64,000 bases of DNA from Heliocidaris erythrogramma (Eukaryota > Echinodermata > Echinoidea > Camarodonta > Echinometridae): assembly GCA_025617745.1 (NCBI GenBank), contig CM046862.1, forward strand, positions 53,509,097-53,573,096. The letters run 5' to 3'. This document shows positions 22,465 through 34,148 of this stretch, piece by piece. Every line of letters begins with the position of its first letter. The stretch's first letter is position 1. The position numbers and the translations under genes are program-made. The notes under the pieces were generated by a model. It was not told the origin of the DNA. It worked only from the letters and a program-made list of their open reading frames with translations, and searched no databases.

Positions 22465-23118
22465 CTATGTTAGAATAAAGGGAAAAGACAAAAGAGAACA
22501 ATTCCTATTACATGTGCAATATAAAAAATGAAAAAGACCCCAACTCCCACATAAAGATTTGGGAAATCAAGAGTAGTGTTACATTTATCTCTTTTGCCAT
22601 AGTTGTTCATGATTGATTTTCAACCACATTTCATTCAAAAAGGAGAACAAAACAAAATAAAAACGAAAAGGAATGAAGAGTGGTAGTTAGGCGGGCGCTG
22701 TCTAGTTACTGAAGGTGAATAAGCTCCCAAAATAACGAATCTTGGACATTGTTATTTTAGTACTGTATTCGTAAGCCAGGTATACCTATTCGCCAAATCT
22801 TTTTTCCTGGATATGCACTTTAAACTGTTCAAGCAGCCGTTGCCAGTAGATCTCAGAGCAAAATGGAACAAATTAGTTCGATTACGTAGAAACATTTTAT
22901 CAACGACATATTACAATTTAGTCATGCATTCGCAAGATACACGCATTGGAACACGAACAAGCCAAAATATCATGTAAACTTGTTAAATAAAATTTAATTC
23001 CATGACTCAGTATACGGCAAACTACTAATCATATAAATTATCTTTGACCTGAGCAAAAAAGGTAGATAAAACAAAGGTTATTAGACCTCTTGGAAATGAG
23101 CAAAAATTTTGCACTGAC
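22465..23118. other. Short intron
   Basis: No feature recognised. It separates the two small exons by about 0.65 kb. Confidence 0.5.
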
Positions 23119-23171
23119 CTGATTGTTCATGGCAGCTTGCTGATGCCGGCATAAGCTTTCAGCAGTGGCAT
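23119..23171 (-). CDS. Roc-like GTPase gene, small exon
   Basis: Minus-strand exon of 53 bases: acceptor CATCCCAAAG, donor GTCAGT, two bases then 17 codons ending in phase 0. It encodes ATAESLCRHQQAAMNNQ. It takes the single base left by exon 44164-44246 (or by 40407-40484) and hands phase 0 to 22419-22464. The peptide resembles no motif; it would be part of an insertion in the effector-loop region, longer than in most small GTPases. Confidence 0.65.
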
Positions 23172-24835
23172 CTTTGGGATGAAAAATAATAAATACATAA
23201 CTAAAATGTGTTAAGTTAAATCAAGAAAATTACGAAAAGAATTATAGTGTTCGATTGAGGACAGGGAAATTCAGAACAAAATTAACCTAAAAAGAAACAC
23301 ATGATATATGTGGGATATACAACAGAGTATTGAAACTGCCTAAGTTGATTTTCGATTTTTTTTTTATTCTAGGACAGCTACCCCCCCCCCCCCCTCCCCA
23401 CACATGTTAACACAAATTCTTATGAATTATTCATGAGCAGGGTTGCAAGACTTTGTCCAAACTGAATGCATCATCGAAATGGACGGTTCGCAAATTGGTG
23501 TATAATATTGCGTGGAGCCACATCGTTGTATATACAAGATAAACAGACTTGATATCAAATATGGAAATGTTAGTAATTGGGTTAAGCATATTAATGCTAG
23601 AAAGGTTTGTCAGTAAAGGCATTATTGGTATATAATTGGGTTTGGTAAGCCGGTAAATGGTAAATCGTGACGTCACTCTATTCATCATGGGGGGGGGGGG
23701 GACGACACAATAGCCGTCCCCCCCCCCCCCCCCCCCATGAACAATAGATTCTCTACTCGGATTGACGCCCATGGTATGCCGTGTATTCATAAAAAACAGG
23801 TTCTGTTAGTTTTCTTGTGGAATTCATATTGGTAAGCAAATGTTTCAATTACTGAATACAGATAGCAAATATTGCAAACTTTTCTAGAGATATTAAAAGG
23901 TGATTTAAATATTGGAAGATGTCATGCCCCACTGATCTGTAATGCGATTAGTTTTGAGTTTGTTTCTGTATTGCTTAAGACTGATATAATGATTACGATA
24001 GCTCACTCATTTTAAGAATTGTGTCATATACACATATGTGAAAGTAATAAATAGGGAGTGGCCTTCATTGCAAAACTACAATATTTCATAGAGAATGTAT
24101 GAACTAAATTGCATTTTCTACAGCAACAAAGTGACCTCAGTCAAGGGTCTTATACCCTATTTTGTTTGATATGAACATGACGAAATAAAGATCAGCCTCA
24201 TACCTAGTAGAACCGCATAATCAACAACTGACTGAGTGCATACCCCCACATTTGTGAGTTTGTTATTGTTAAGATGAAGGTGTTGATTGCTGGATACACT
24301 TTGGAAGGTTTTATGTCGTTTCTTGTGAAGGAATCATCAGTATTTTGTCAATTCTATATTTCATGTGAGTACCTAATAATGTGAGTATATTGTCTGCAAT
24401 GATTTATTAATCTATTAACAATGGAACCAGTGAAGCTTAATTCCATTGTGTGGTTTGTTCTCCGCTTCGAGTACACCTACCAAGCTCAATAATATTTGTT
24501 TCCATCAAAAAGACAGTAACTTACAAGAACCATGTAAAACTTCAAAAAAGTACAACTGTGGTATTCATGTATCATACCATGCTATTTCAGAAGCATCATT
24601 TCAGATTTCGCTTCTGAGTTCAGGTGATATAGACAGGGCCAATAATCATCAAAACGGTATTCATAAAACCCAACTAAACCTAGTTGGCAACTAAATATCC
24701 CCCGAAATTTAGACTTGATGTGGAGTACCTTTAAATCACTAGTTGTTGATCGTCAAAAGGGCAGCATGACACGAAGAGTTTGAGTTGATTTGATTTGATC
24801 CTAATAATGCCATGTTGAGAGTGTGTTAAGGTTCA
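23172..24835. other. Intronic sequence with G/C tracts
   Basis: Holds a C run near 23382-23395 and the mirrored poly-G/poly-C hairpin listed separately. No exon recognised. Confidence 0.4.
23676..23742. repeat. Poly-G/poly-C hairpin
   Basis: Sequence of the form ttcatcATGG(n)ACG, ten bases, CGTC(n)ATGaa: a G run of about 13 faces a C run of about 21 with matching flanks, a near-perfect hairpin. Confidence 0.85.
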
Positions 24836-25140
24836 AAGTTCATAATTCCGAAGATTCGTTTTTCCGAAGGTTCGTTTTTCCGAAGGTTCATAATTCCGAA
24901 AATGAAAAAGGGTTGATAATTCCGAAAATGAAATAGGATTCGTAATTCCGAAAATGATATAGTGTTCACATTTCCGAAGGTTTGTAATTCCGAAAAGTTA
25001 TGTAGGACTTTATTGCATTTTCGGAATTACGAACCTTCGGAATTATGAACCATATTTCATTTTCGGAATTACAAACCCCCTTCTATGAGAAATTTTCATT
25101 TCGGAATACAAACCTTCTGAATTATGAACCTTCGGGAAAA
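24836..25140. repeat. Mirrored array of TTCATAATTCCGAA units
   Basis: About ten units of 18-25 bases built on 'ttcataattccgaa' and 'aattccgaaaatg' run in one direction to about 25000, then the same units continue in the reverse direction (cattttcggaattacgaacc). The block forms a foldback structure, with no coding sequence. Confidence 0.88.
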
Positions 25141-25142
25141 CG

Positions 25143-25610
25143 AGTACCCTATAGAGCCCACAAATGGAAAATTCAACCACAAATGTAAAAATAACAACAA
25201 ATGTAAATAACCACAAATGTGAAAATAACCACAAATGCACCCGCAAATGTCAAAATAACCACAAATGTCATAACATGTCAACCATAAGTGTAAATAACCA
25301 CAAAATGTAATAAAAATCGCCCACAAATGTAAAAACCTGTTTCACCACAAATGTAAAAACATTTTGCCTACAAATGTAAAAATTTCCATTTTTTACCACA
25401 AAACTCATAACATGTCGACCGCAAATGTAAAAACTCATTGCTTCCAGAATGTACCCATGTAAGATAAGTTATTATGAGATCTATGTGTTTGTGCGCGTGT
25501 ATGCGTGTGTGAGAGATTTTTCTGGCCATTAAAATCCCTAAAATATTGAAGCACCCTTTACCACAAATGTCAAAACATGTCAACCACAAATGTAAAAAAA
25601 TATTAAACTA
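25143..25610. repeat. Array of CCACAAATGTAAAAA units, left arm
   Basis: About 20 degenerate units of 14-17 bases, interrupted near 25440-25555 by unrelated sequence. The first unit begins GAGCCCACAAATG, exactly as the inverted right arm does (28600-28812). Confidence 0.88.
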
Positions 25611-26341
25611 GTCGTTTACTAGTGGTTTCCCTTTTAGGATCAGTTTACAGAAACGGGGGTCGAGGAGCTGATCATAAACATCAATGGCAAGAAAAATTCA
25701 GATAATCCATCGATCTCTACATAGAACAACAACTAATACGATTCTAGTGAGAGCAATTAATGTTGTATCCCCCGAAAGTAGCCAGTCCATATCATTATTA
25801 TTATTAACAGAATCAGACGTCTAGAGGGAACTCAAAAATATTGTAAAAATAAAATTTATTGCTCGCTATTTAACACGCAAAATCCCATTGACTTTCGAAA
25901 CCGCGCAATAAACAATTTATCGGCCCGCAATTATGTTAGCTTGGCAAAGCCGGGCAATAAAATATAAAAATTGCATTGCTCAGATGTCTGATATGGTGAG
26001 TCATTTTATTCATGCGATTTTTAATGATGAAATATTTAATGGTTGAGAAATGCCTCAAACCTGCATGTTATCGTTTCAATCTATAGTGATAATCCAACAT
26101 AACACAAATGTAGAGGGCCTACACTATACGACGCACGCTGTTGTCTTGATTAAAGATCACATTCAAAGAAAAATCACAAATGTGGCAATTAATGTATCAC
26201 TGGAAACTGGGAAGCTTACAGATGGCAATCGTATAAGTTTTATGTCAACTGCGTATCTGATGATTATAAAAACAACACAAATAAAAGCTCTTCTCAGCAT
26301 CTGGAATATCCGAGGATTCGCTAGAAATATAGCGATGTTTT

Positions 26342-26904
26342 GATGTCGTCACACTCGGGATCGATCCTGCTTAAGCAGACGACGTCCTATAATGAATGAA
26401 CGTAATTGCAATGCAATTATTTATCAAATTATAAAGAGTTTGGTGTATTTAAACATGACCTTATTTCACACCATTATAAAGGGAAAGTGAAACTGATTCT
26501 GATAGCTAAAACCGTTTGATTGTAAATACACAGGAGAAGGGTCAATGATCAATGAAATAAACCCCACTTTCAAATTGAAAAGCCCTCAGAATAATAGCAG
26601 GATGGTATTCGTTCCCTCTTGAAACGCCGAACATGCCCCGGTGCAAGCAGCTGAAAATACAATGGCGTCTTATTTTGTTTACAAGTGACTGATTCCTTTA
26701 TTTTTTTAACGCTGCATTTTTCATCAAAATAATACCATACACGAAGTTAAGAGTGAGGCAACAGACTAACATTAAGACTGACGCTTGTCAAGTAAGAGAA
26801 ATAAGTGAAGAGGAGATGACAAAACAGGCACTGAAAAATGTGTAAGATGTTATGGGACATCGTCTGCTTAGACAGGACTGGTCCTTCGTGTGTCGTCACA
26901 CATC
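26342..26904. mobile_element. MITE, about 560 bp
   Basis: Imperfect inverted ends of about 50 bases, sharing TGTCGTCACAC, ATCCTG/AGTCCTG and TAAGCAGACGA. The left end is at 26342 and the right end at 26904. The interior contains no transposase. Confidence 0.7.
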
Positions 26905-27359
26905 TCAGCAGCGTTCAAGGAGCTCTTCAGCTGCTATATCGGGGGCTGTATTTTACTGTTTTATAATTGATAATAATCATTAATTCAAATGTTTCCAAGC
27001 GTTGAATTTGGATAACCTTGTATAATTTATGCCATCTATGCAATAATAAGTATTAAGCCAATATTTATTTTGATGGAATTTTCTTGCAATGTGATCTTTA
27101 AAAATAAAGGGTTTATTGCCACTTGGTCTACAGCCAGTTGGTCTATTTGGCAATTTTGGAACCGGGCCGGTGTGTGTGTGTGTGTGGGTGGGGGGGGGGG
27201 GGGGGTGATGGGGCCCCTTCACTCTTTGAGTAGACATGTTTCATATAATATATATACATTGTAATAATGTTTGGCCGCTCGCTTTGCTCGCTCGCAAAAT
27301 GTTGAAAAGTCCCACTTCCTAAAACGTTCCATTTCCCAGCATTGTGGTACATGTAGTTA

Positions 27360-27955
27360 TATTGATGATAATAATGAATAGAAACAGAATGACACAATGA
27401 GAGAGATGATGGAAGAATGAACATAAACAGTATTATAAGGAAAGACGGAAGTGAAGATAAATCGATGAATAACATTACAATAGGGAAGACTGAAAGTTAA
27501 GGGATGGAAGGATAAAGACATAGGCCTAACGTAAAGATAGAGAAAGAGAATAGTAGAAGAATAAAAAAAACCATGGCAAAAGATGGAAGAGAAGATTGTA
27601 AACAAGCCCCCCTCCCCCCCCCCCCCCCCCCAAACAAAAACAAGAAAGAAAAAGAAACAGAAAAATAGCATAACGAAATTAGAGATGAAAAGCAGAAAAA
27701 AAGATTAAAAAAAAGAATAATGCAAAATAGGCAAAATGATAAAAGATAAACCAAGGAATAAAGAGAGAAAAACATAGAGAGAGAAAAGGAAAAATGATAA
27801 AAGAAATAATGTATATATTAAAATATGGAAAGATGGAAGAGGTGATAGAACGAATTAAAGAATAACACAACTAAAGGGATATGGAAATATGAAAGGATCA
27901 AAGCGAGGGATAACATAACGAAAGAGAGAAATCATAGAAGGATAAAGCTTCATAT
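27360..27955. repeat. Purine-rich strand-asymmetric block
   Basis: About 600 bases in which the plus strand is almost all A and G, with loosely repeated 'gatggaagaatga' and 'aaagagagaaa' units and a C run at 27609-27631. Open frames on the minus strand are Phe/Ser/Leu-rich by-products of this bias. Confidence 0.8.
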
Positions 27956-28074
27956 ATATATATATATATATATAGCGAAAGAAATGAAGGGATAAATAAC
28001 AATATTACTAAAGCAAAGTGCATTAAGACAATAATTGAAAATTCACTAAACATGTTAATTGATTAATTAACTGG

Positions 28075-28575
28075 CTGTAGACCAAGTGGCAATAAACCTA
28101 TATAACTATGACAGGTTAAAGTTTGTCTGTAGTATTAGACCAAGTGAACATTAGACGAACTGAGAATTGGACCAAACAATGATTAGCAAAAAATGGTAAT
28201 TAGACGAAGTGATGATTAGACGATGTGGGTGTTAGACCAACTGGGTTTAGACAAAATGGCTGTTAGACGAAATGATTATTAGACGATTTGGTTATTAGAC
28301 CAATTTTTAGCCGAAATAGATCGGACCAAGTGAACATTAGACGAACTAATTATTAGACCAAGTGATATTTATACTAAATGGGTAGACCAAATGGGTATTA
28401 AACCAACTTGGTTTCAGACGAATTGGCTATAGACGAAGTGGTGATTAGACGAAGTGATTAAACTGATTATTAGACCAAATGGCTATTAGACGAAATGTAG
28501 ATTAGACGAATTGGTGATGGACGAATAGACCGAATGATGTTGGACCATTGGTGTTTAGACCAAGTGGCAATTTGC
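28075..28575. repeat. Array of TTAGACGAA/TTAGACCAA units
   Basis: About 22 degenerate units of 20-24 bases of the form 'attagacgaantg' or 'attagaccaantgg'. A matching inverted end (ttattgccacttggtctaca) occurs at 27109-27137, so the array is the right side of a smaller foldback element (27109-28575) around the purine-rich block. A related sequence is at about 40232-40258. Confidence 0.85.
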
Positions 28576-28599
28576 CATAATAACTTACATCGGTGGATT

Positions 28600-28812
28600 A
28601 TTTGCAAGTAATGAGTTTTTATATTTGCGGTCGACCAGTTGTTTGTGGTAAAAATGGGAATTTTTACATTTGTAGGCGAAATGTTTTTACATTTGTGGTT
28701 AAACAGATTTTTACAATTGTGGGCGATTTTTATTACATTTGTGGTTATTTTGACATTTGCGGGTGCAATGTTTTTACATTTGTGGTTGATTTTTACATTT
28801 GTGGGCTCTACA
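28600..28812. repeat. Array of TTTTTACATTTGTGG units, right arm
   Basis: Reverse complement of the array at 25143-25610, about ten units, ending ACATTTGTGGGCTC. Confidence 0.88.
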
Positions 28813-28820
28813 TACCCCCG

Positions 28821-28892
28821 TTTAGTCAGTGCCCAAAGTGATAATGCACGCGCCCGTAGGCCAAGTGCGTTATCACTTTTGCACGGACTAAA
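28821..28892. mobile_element. 72-bp palindromic MITE
   Basis: Inverted ends TTTAGTC-GTGC-AAAGTGATAA pair almost throughout, leaving a loop of about six bases. It would form one long hairpin. Confidence 0.7.
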
Positions 28893-29023
28893 ATGAGTTT
28901 CACTGGTGCCCCTACTCTCACCGCCTTCTTCTTTGACATCCTTTTTTGTCCCAGACATTCTTATGATTCGTTTTTTTATTTTAGATCCTCCAAAGTTCTC
29001 TCTAGTGATGGAAATCTTAATTT

Positions 29024-29253
29024 GTGTTGGCATGTTGTCCATGCTTCTTCTTTCTTTTATTAGTATCTATGTTCTTATCCTCTGCATCCATGAAATCCTT
29101 ATATTCCTCGAATTTGTCTGCTATGAATAGCTTCTCTTCATCTCCATGTTGTCCATGCCTCTTCTTTCTTTTATTAGTATCTATGTTCTTATCCTTTGCA
29201 TCCATGAAATACCTCGACCAAGGGCCATTTTCTTTGATATCCTCAAATAGCAA
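29024..29253 (-). pseudogene. Lys-rich open frame with 114-bp tandem duplication
   Basis: Two copies of a 114-base unit (from 29032 and 29146) keep the reading frame on the minus strand. Each gives FMDA-DKNIDTNKRKK-HGQH, a basic nuclear-localisation-like peptide. A unit divisible by three and conservative differences hint at past coding use. There is no recognised family and the flanks do not extend it. It may belong to the broken element around 29.5 kb. Confidence 0.3.
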
Positions 29254-29359
29254 ATCCTACATGCAGTGAAGTAAATTACTGCCTTTAGGGACAAACAGAA
29301 TATATGTAATTTAGCCTGCCAAACAATTGCATAAACAATCATCCCTCTCTCTTATCTAC

Positions 29360-29945
29360 TCTACCCAATAGGGCGGTTACGCGATGACGTCAACACCCCT
29401 TACTTCCTAGTTACTGTTACTAACTCGGGCAAGCTTTGACCGATCGCCATCTTGGATTTTGCCCGATCTCCATGCAAAGTCAATGCGCGTCTCTCCCTAG
29501 CTGTTATCGACGATAGTGACTATTTCATAATTTCTTACAATGGCATCGACTTCGAGTTCATCGTCAAGGAAGTCAGTGAAGGATTGGACAGTCAGAGATT
29601 TGACAGACTTCTTGAGACAAAGAGGTGTGAGTACGAGCGGGTATAATAAGGAAAAACTTGATACCGGCTGTCGGTGACTTGGATCTTCCGTGGACCCCGA
29701 TCTCACCCAGGTAGATACCGCCGGTACGTTGCGGGAGAAACTCTCGCGAGCCGGATGCCCGGACCCAACGAAACTGACAGAATATACGAGAGACTTCTCA
29801 GACATTCCTGAGTTTGGATTATTCCATATTTTCAACTACCGTATTTGATTATTAACAGAACAGACTATGACGGGAAAAACTCAAAGGTTATAAATCATTT
29901 GAGGATGTCTGTGATGATGTCATGTAATCACACTTTTCATCTCTC
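29360..29945 (+). pseudogene. Broken SAP-domain ORF of a repeated invertebrate gene family
   Basis: From ATG at 29540 the frame gives MASTSSSSSRKSVKDWTVRD and then LTDFLRQRGVSTSGYNKEKL. This is the helix-extension-helix of a SAP (nucleic-acid-binding) domain. After a frame break near 29640-29700 the text resumes as DFSDIPEFGLFHIFNY, RTDYDGK and YKSFEDVCDDVM. I recall these stretches from large, multicopy invertebrate proteins with SAP, SWIM zinc-finger and YqaJ-type nuclease parts. Upstream, GATCGCCATCTTGG (about 29444) is a YY1-like promoter motif. At least two frameshifts and the missing C-terminus make it a pseudogene. Confidence 0.6.
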
Positions 29946-31380
29946 AATAAGAAATGCTATACCGGTATGTAGCTTCAAAATATGTGTAACAAAGTTACAT
30001 GTAGGCCTACAGTATAAATGGAAAGAAAGTCGACAGTTTCCCACATTTTCCCACTAATGTCTAATAACAAAGGATACAAATAAGAAAGTATGATGAAAAA
30101 CCACTTGTACATGCGATAGACACAAATAAAGTATGATACAAAGTATGATATAAAGTAAATACAAATTAATTTCAGTAAAAATAAAGAGTTATGAAAAGTT
30201 ATTTGTAATTCATATACTGCCCCCTTCCCCCCCCCCCCCCCCCCCACTTGACAGAGGGTGTATGGGGCAATAGGAACAATAACTCATGCTTCCTTCTGAC
30301 AGGGGGGGGGGGTAGATTTATACATATTTATTACTACGATCCACAAAATTGTAGACAGGAACATCCAGGGGAACATCAGGGGGAACATTCGGGGGAACAT
30401 CTTGCATGTCTTGAATTTCTTCTATTTGAACTGCCTGATGGCTCTTTGGACTCGGAGGCAGAGCTAGAGGCGGAGTTTCCAACAACCGCTTTCGGGGCGG
30501 AGACCGCAGAGGTTTTGTGGCAATTTGTCGCGCGCTCAAGCTCGGTGACTGCAGCTGGAATGGGGAGAGGATGTTCGATTGTCGGGCCGTTTCTTGGTAT
30601 CCTTGGTGATTCGGTCTATTCCAAAGTCCTTTCGACCACACATTTTTATCCAGGTTGTACATTAATTTGTCCAAATATGTCTTTGGTTTCGGGAAAGGGA
30701 TGAAAAACACCGCCAGCATTTCGGGCCTTTTCCCAATATCGTGAATCGCTGTTGCACGTTCCATAACACTAACAGCAATGTTTTCCTCCCATTTTGCGGA
30801 AACTGTGGAGAAAAATCCTCTTTTGGCGTACTCTCTCATGTGAAATTAAACCTTGATTTAGATCTACGGTGTGCGATGTGATGTAGAATTGATTTTCTTT
30901 CAAGTATTTGTGAGATAAGCTTTGATGCGACGCACGCTATCGGTACTCTACACGTACTTCTATAGATGGGACTAATAGAGCAGCCCCAGCAGTCGACGTC
31001 GACAGTTCCTTTGCCCGAGGTTGCGGGCCGTGTGCAAAATCAAATGTCTGTGCATATACTAAGTAAACCGCCTTATTACGAGCAGCAGACAATTCTATTA
31101 ATCGCTAGCAAGTTGGAGACTAAAAACCCTTCGATAATGTTACCAGCTATCAATGCTCTTGTTAAGGTTTAATCAATAACAGTTTAGTTGGTAACTTGGT
31201 AATTCGTAGCTACAGATAAAAATTATTCACGGAGCACATGCGGATTTGTATATTCTTAAGTTTTAGTTGCCTACTAGAGCCTAGTTGGCAACTAGCTTAG
31301 TAGGGTTTTATGAATATGGGCCCAGAACGCTGTTCCCGCTAAACATCGTGTTATAACAAACCCCTGCCACAGAGACACTG
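29946..31380. other. Intronic sequence around the unrecognised frame
   Basis: C and G runs at 30227-30245 and 30302-30312. At 31165-31320 the sequence ctagttggcaactag...gtttta tgaatatgggccc resembles a DNA-transposon end; its partner motif (tattcataaaaccc, ctagttggcaact) is near 24658-24694. Nothing else recognised. Confidence 0.35.
30318..30839 (-). CDS. Unrecognised 173-residue open frame
   Basis: An ATG-initiated minus-strand frame, longer than chance would favour in AT-rich DNA. The N-terminal 75 residues are mixed and globular-looking (FFSTVSAKWEENIAVSVMER). The C-terminal half is Pro/Ser-rich with a repeated PPNVPPDVPLDVP tail. I do not recognise a family. The 151-residue plus-strand frame over the same bases looks like its shadow. 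It lies in the large intron of the GTPase gene, on the same strand, but without matching splice phases. Confidence 0.3.
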   Translation of the reverse strand: MREYAKRGFFSTVSAKWEENIAVSVMERATAIHDIGKRPEMLAVFFIPFPKPKTYLDKLMYNLDKNVWSKGLWNRPNHQGYQETARQSNILSPFQLQSPSLSARQIATKPLRSPPRKRLLETPPLALPPSPKSHQAVQIEEIQDMQDVPPNVPPDVPLDVPVYNFVDRSNKYV

Positions 31381-32270
31381 ATGAAAGGACGGAACTCCAT
31401 GTACATGTACGGATATCAACGACTGAACAATGACGTCTGGCAAAGGTTCAGTCCACTTGGCATAGCTACCAAGAAAAAGGCCCATCATGGGAGGAGGGCT
31501 GCCAGGACTCAATTCGTACACGATACTTTGACCAACAGGACAACTTCAACGAACATTCCAAGTGACACTAAAGGTGATGGTGACGACGACATCTTTGGCA
31601 GACATTCCATCATTGTAGTACCAAAGGGACTGAAAATTGCCCATGTAGTTTACTGCCGAAAATTTATCATCTTAAAGATCGTATGCTCAAGCAATTCTAT
31701 ATCATCTCTGTTCACTGAGAGTCATTTAGATAATTCAGTTGCAGATTTTGAAATTGATTTCTATGGTTTTGTTATCTAGAGAAACGATAGAAACAGACAT
31801 GGGGGAGGGGTAGCTGTGTTCATATCAGATGAACTCAATTACTCTCTAAGAACAGATCTAGAAAATGCATTCATTGAATCCATATGTATTGAGCTTAAAT
31901 TACCAAGTACAAACTCAATTTTGATAGGACCTATTACCGACCCTCTCACTCAAACATCGAATATCCGAATTTCATTGAGACTGTCTCACAGGCGATTAAT
32001 ACAGGTAAAGAAGCATATGTTATGGGAGATTTCAATTACAATATGCTTTGTGTACGAAGGCTCAGTTTATTAGAAAAATGTGTATCCAAGGCAACCTTCA
32101 AAAAGTTATTAAATCACCCACTTGGATAACCGAAAATAATCCAAGCCTACTTGACAAGCTTACTAATACACCACAAAATGTCAAAGAAAGTAGAGTGATG
32201 TCCCACGGGAAGAGCGATCACAGTTTTGTGTATACAGTAAGGAGAGTTTATAAACCAACAGAATTGTAAC
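31381..32270 (+). pseudogene. LINE ORF2 endonuclease domain fragment
   Basis: This is the apurinic-type endonuclease of a non-LTR retrotransposon, which nicks target DNA. Recognisable parts are RNDRNRHGGGVAVFISDELN, FIESICIELKLPST and ILIG, then after a frameshift FIETVSQAI, YVMGDFNYNML (catalytic GDFN) and, in another frame, KSDHSFVYTVRR (catalytic SDH). There is an in-frame TAG at 31777, and at least two frameshifts. No RT follows. The family is CR1/Jockey-like by eye. Confidence 0.85.
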
Positions 32271-33956
32271 ATTTTGACATTGATTCATTCATTGAAGAAT
32301 TGCAACAAGTCAGTTGTCATAAACTAGTCATAAACTGGAATATTCCTGTTTCTCCTTTCCTTTCTTGAAGAAAGTACATTCCAGTTTATTCCTTACCAAG
32401 CTACAAATAGACCTAACTGTAAATAAATCAGTATCATTCTTTCTTGTGTAATTTACATGAACTCTTATTAACTATGAATAGATAACATTGTTATCATTCC
32501 CTGCTTATGAGTTCAATAAGAGGTTAATTGTTTTTTTTCATTGAAAATGAAATCTATAAATATTCTTAGGTTTTAGCATAAGGGCCCACCTGACTTTAGA
32601 ATCGCTTAACCAAGTATCAGGTATCTCTATTATTCATGCCCATTTTCTTCAGTTTTGATTTAATATCATACAGGATCCACTGATGTTAAGAAGGTAGTAG
32701 AATTCCATGATATAAAGCAACTGTATTCATTTTGCAACTCTTATTCAATATTTCTACTGGTTATTCCTAAACCCAAACATGCATATTTTTGTCTTTAAGA
32801 AATGTATTTGTCTAGAAGTGAATTAAGAAAGCAAAAAATAAATTCCTTCTGGAAGATTCTCCAATTTTGTTACAGTATGCACTGATTGAATAATGTAGAA
32901 TTGTTATTTTAAACCGTACAGTTGTGTCCTCCATAGAAATGGCCATAATCCACTCCCTGATTTGCAAAAAAAAAAAAAAAATAAAAGGAAAATAAAATAT
33001 GATCGCCATTTTTCATGATTTCCTTGGCCTTTTTATGATTCTCTTCACACATTTTTCTTTAAAAATCGTTCCCTACCCCAGTGATTCTTTCTGCTTGTTT
33101 TGTCGAATAATCATTTCTATAAGTTCATGCAAAAAAAAAAATGATTACTGATTTATGAAAAAGAAAACCCCAAAAAAACTACTTTCACATATCCCAAATA
33201 AGTGAAGTGAAGTGAATTTCCAATTCATTTGGTTTTACCTTCAGTTTCTTGTTTTCTGTGCAGCAAATTACCCTTTATTCACAGATCAACGGATGACTGA
33301 AAATCTCATATAAGAAATGTCCACATAAGGACAGACTTATACAATATTTGAAAGACTTTAATTAATGTGTTTCCTTTCTATTTTGCGCAGTTATACTTAC
33401 GCACATCTATATACATTTTCTACTACAGAGAGACTTAGGGCTGCGAGACAGAAGAGAGAGGGAGAAAGAAAGAGAAAACAACGACAGGGAAAGAAAACAA
33501 CGAGAGAGAAAGCGAGGGAGAGAATGCAAGGGAGAGAGAAGGGGTGGAGGGGTCAGAGCTGAGGAAAACCTCTACATGTTTAAAGGCATTGAGTAACTTT
33601 GTTGGAGATCAGAAAAAAAAAATCTGAATTAGCTCATGCTGCAATGATAATTAGAAACCTTTAGGTCAGTCGGGAATCGTGTGACTTTTACAGGTCAATT
33701 GCTGATTTCATTATCAAGATATTTATGATTTAAAATCGAAATTTTATAAGCGTATGGCATGACGCTTATAACTTGTGACGGTCGGCCTACCTCCCTCTTT
33801 CGGCAAATGCACAGCGTAACGTCTATTTACATTGGCCTGCCGCTGTGGGGTGTAATGCTGACAGGGCTTGCAATACCAAGGATTGATAACTCGGCAATAC
33901 TATCGCGCGCGAGAGAAAACTTGAGCGCTGGAGCTCATCCCGTGGGCCGGCAAGGG
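32271..33956. other. Intronic sequence
   Basis: A-runs near 32966-32981 and 33130-33140, a GAGA-rich purine stretch at 33450-33550, otherwise unremarkable. No exon seen. Confidence 0.4.
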
Positions 33957-34148
33957 CTAGCCTAGCCTGTCGATCGCCTGGCCTGGCCGGCGGTCGCTGG
34001 GGTAGTCGCGACATCGTGTGTGAGGAGAATTACCAAATTTTGATTATTGCATCTAGCCTAGCCTGTCGATCGCCTGGCCTGGCCGGCGGTCGCTGGGGTA
34101 GTCGCGACATTGTGTGTGAGGAGAATTACCAAATTTTGATTATTGCAT
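33957..34148. repeat. 96-bp tandem duplication, GC-rich
   Basis: Two copies (33957-34052, 34053-34148) with three or fewer differences, each containing cgatcgcctggcctggccgg. They lie in a locally CpG-rich stretch (33770-34130) that stands out from the AT-rich surroundings and could be regulatory. Confidence 0.9.

Larger units (their letters stand above)
25154..28810. mobile_element. Possible large foldback element bounded by CAAATG arrays
   Basis: The CAAATG arrays at 25143-25610 and 28600-28812 face each other. Both outer ends read TAGAGCCCACAAATG when followed inward, which defines a candidate element of about 3.65 kb with repetitive inverted ends like FB elements of Drosophila. The interior holds another MITE and a second mirrored array but no transposase I can see. 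The two arms may instead be independent insertions. Confidence 0.45.

Noticed and set aside
27357-27870. Minus-strand Phe/Leu/Ser frames resembling membrane proteins
   Set aside because: They arise from the purine-rich strand bias and contain poly-C/G; there is no consistent gene structure.
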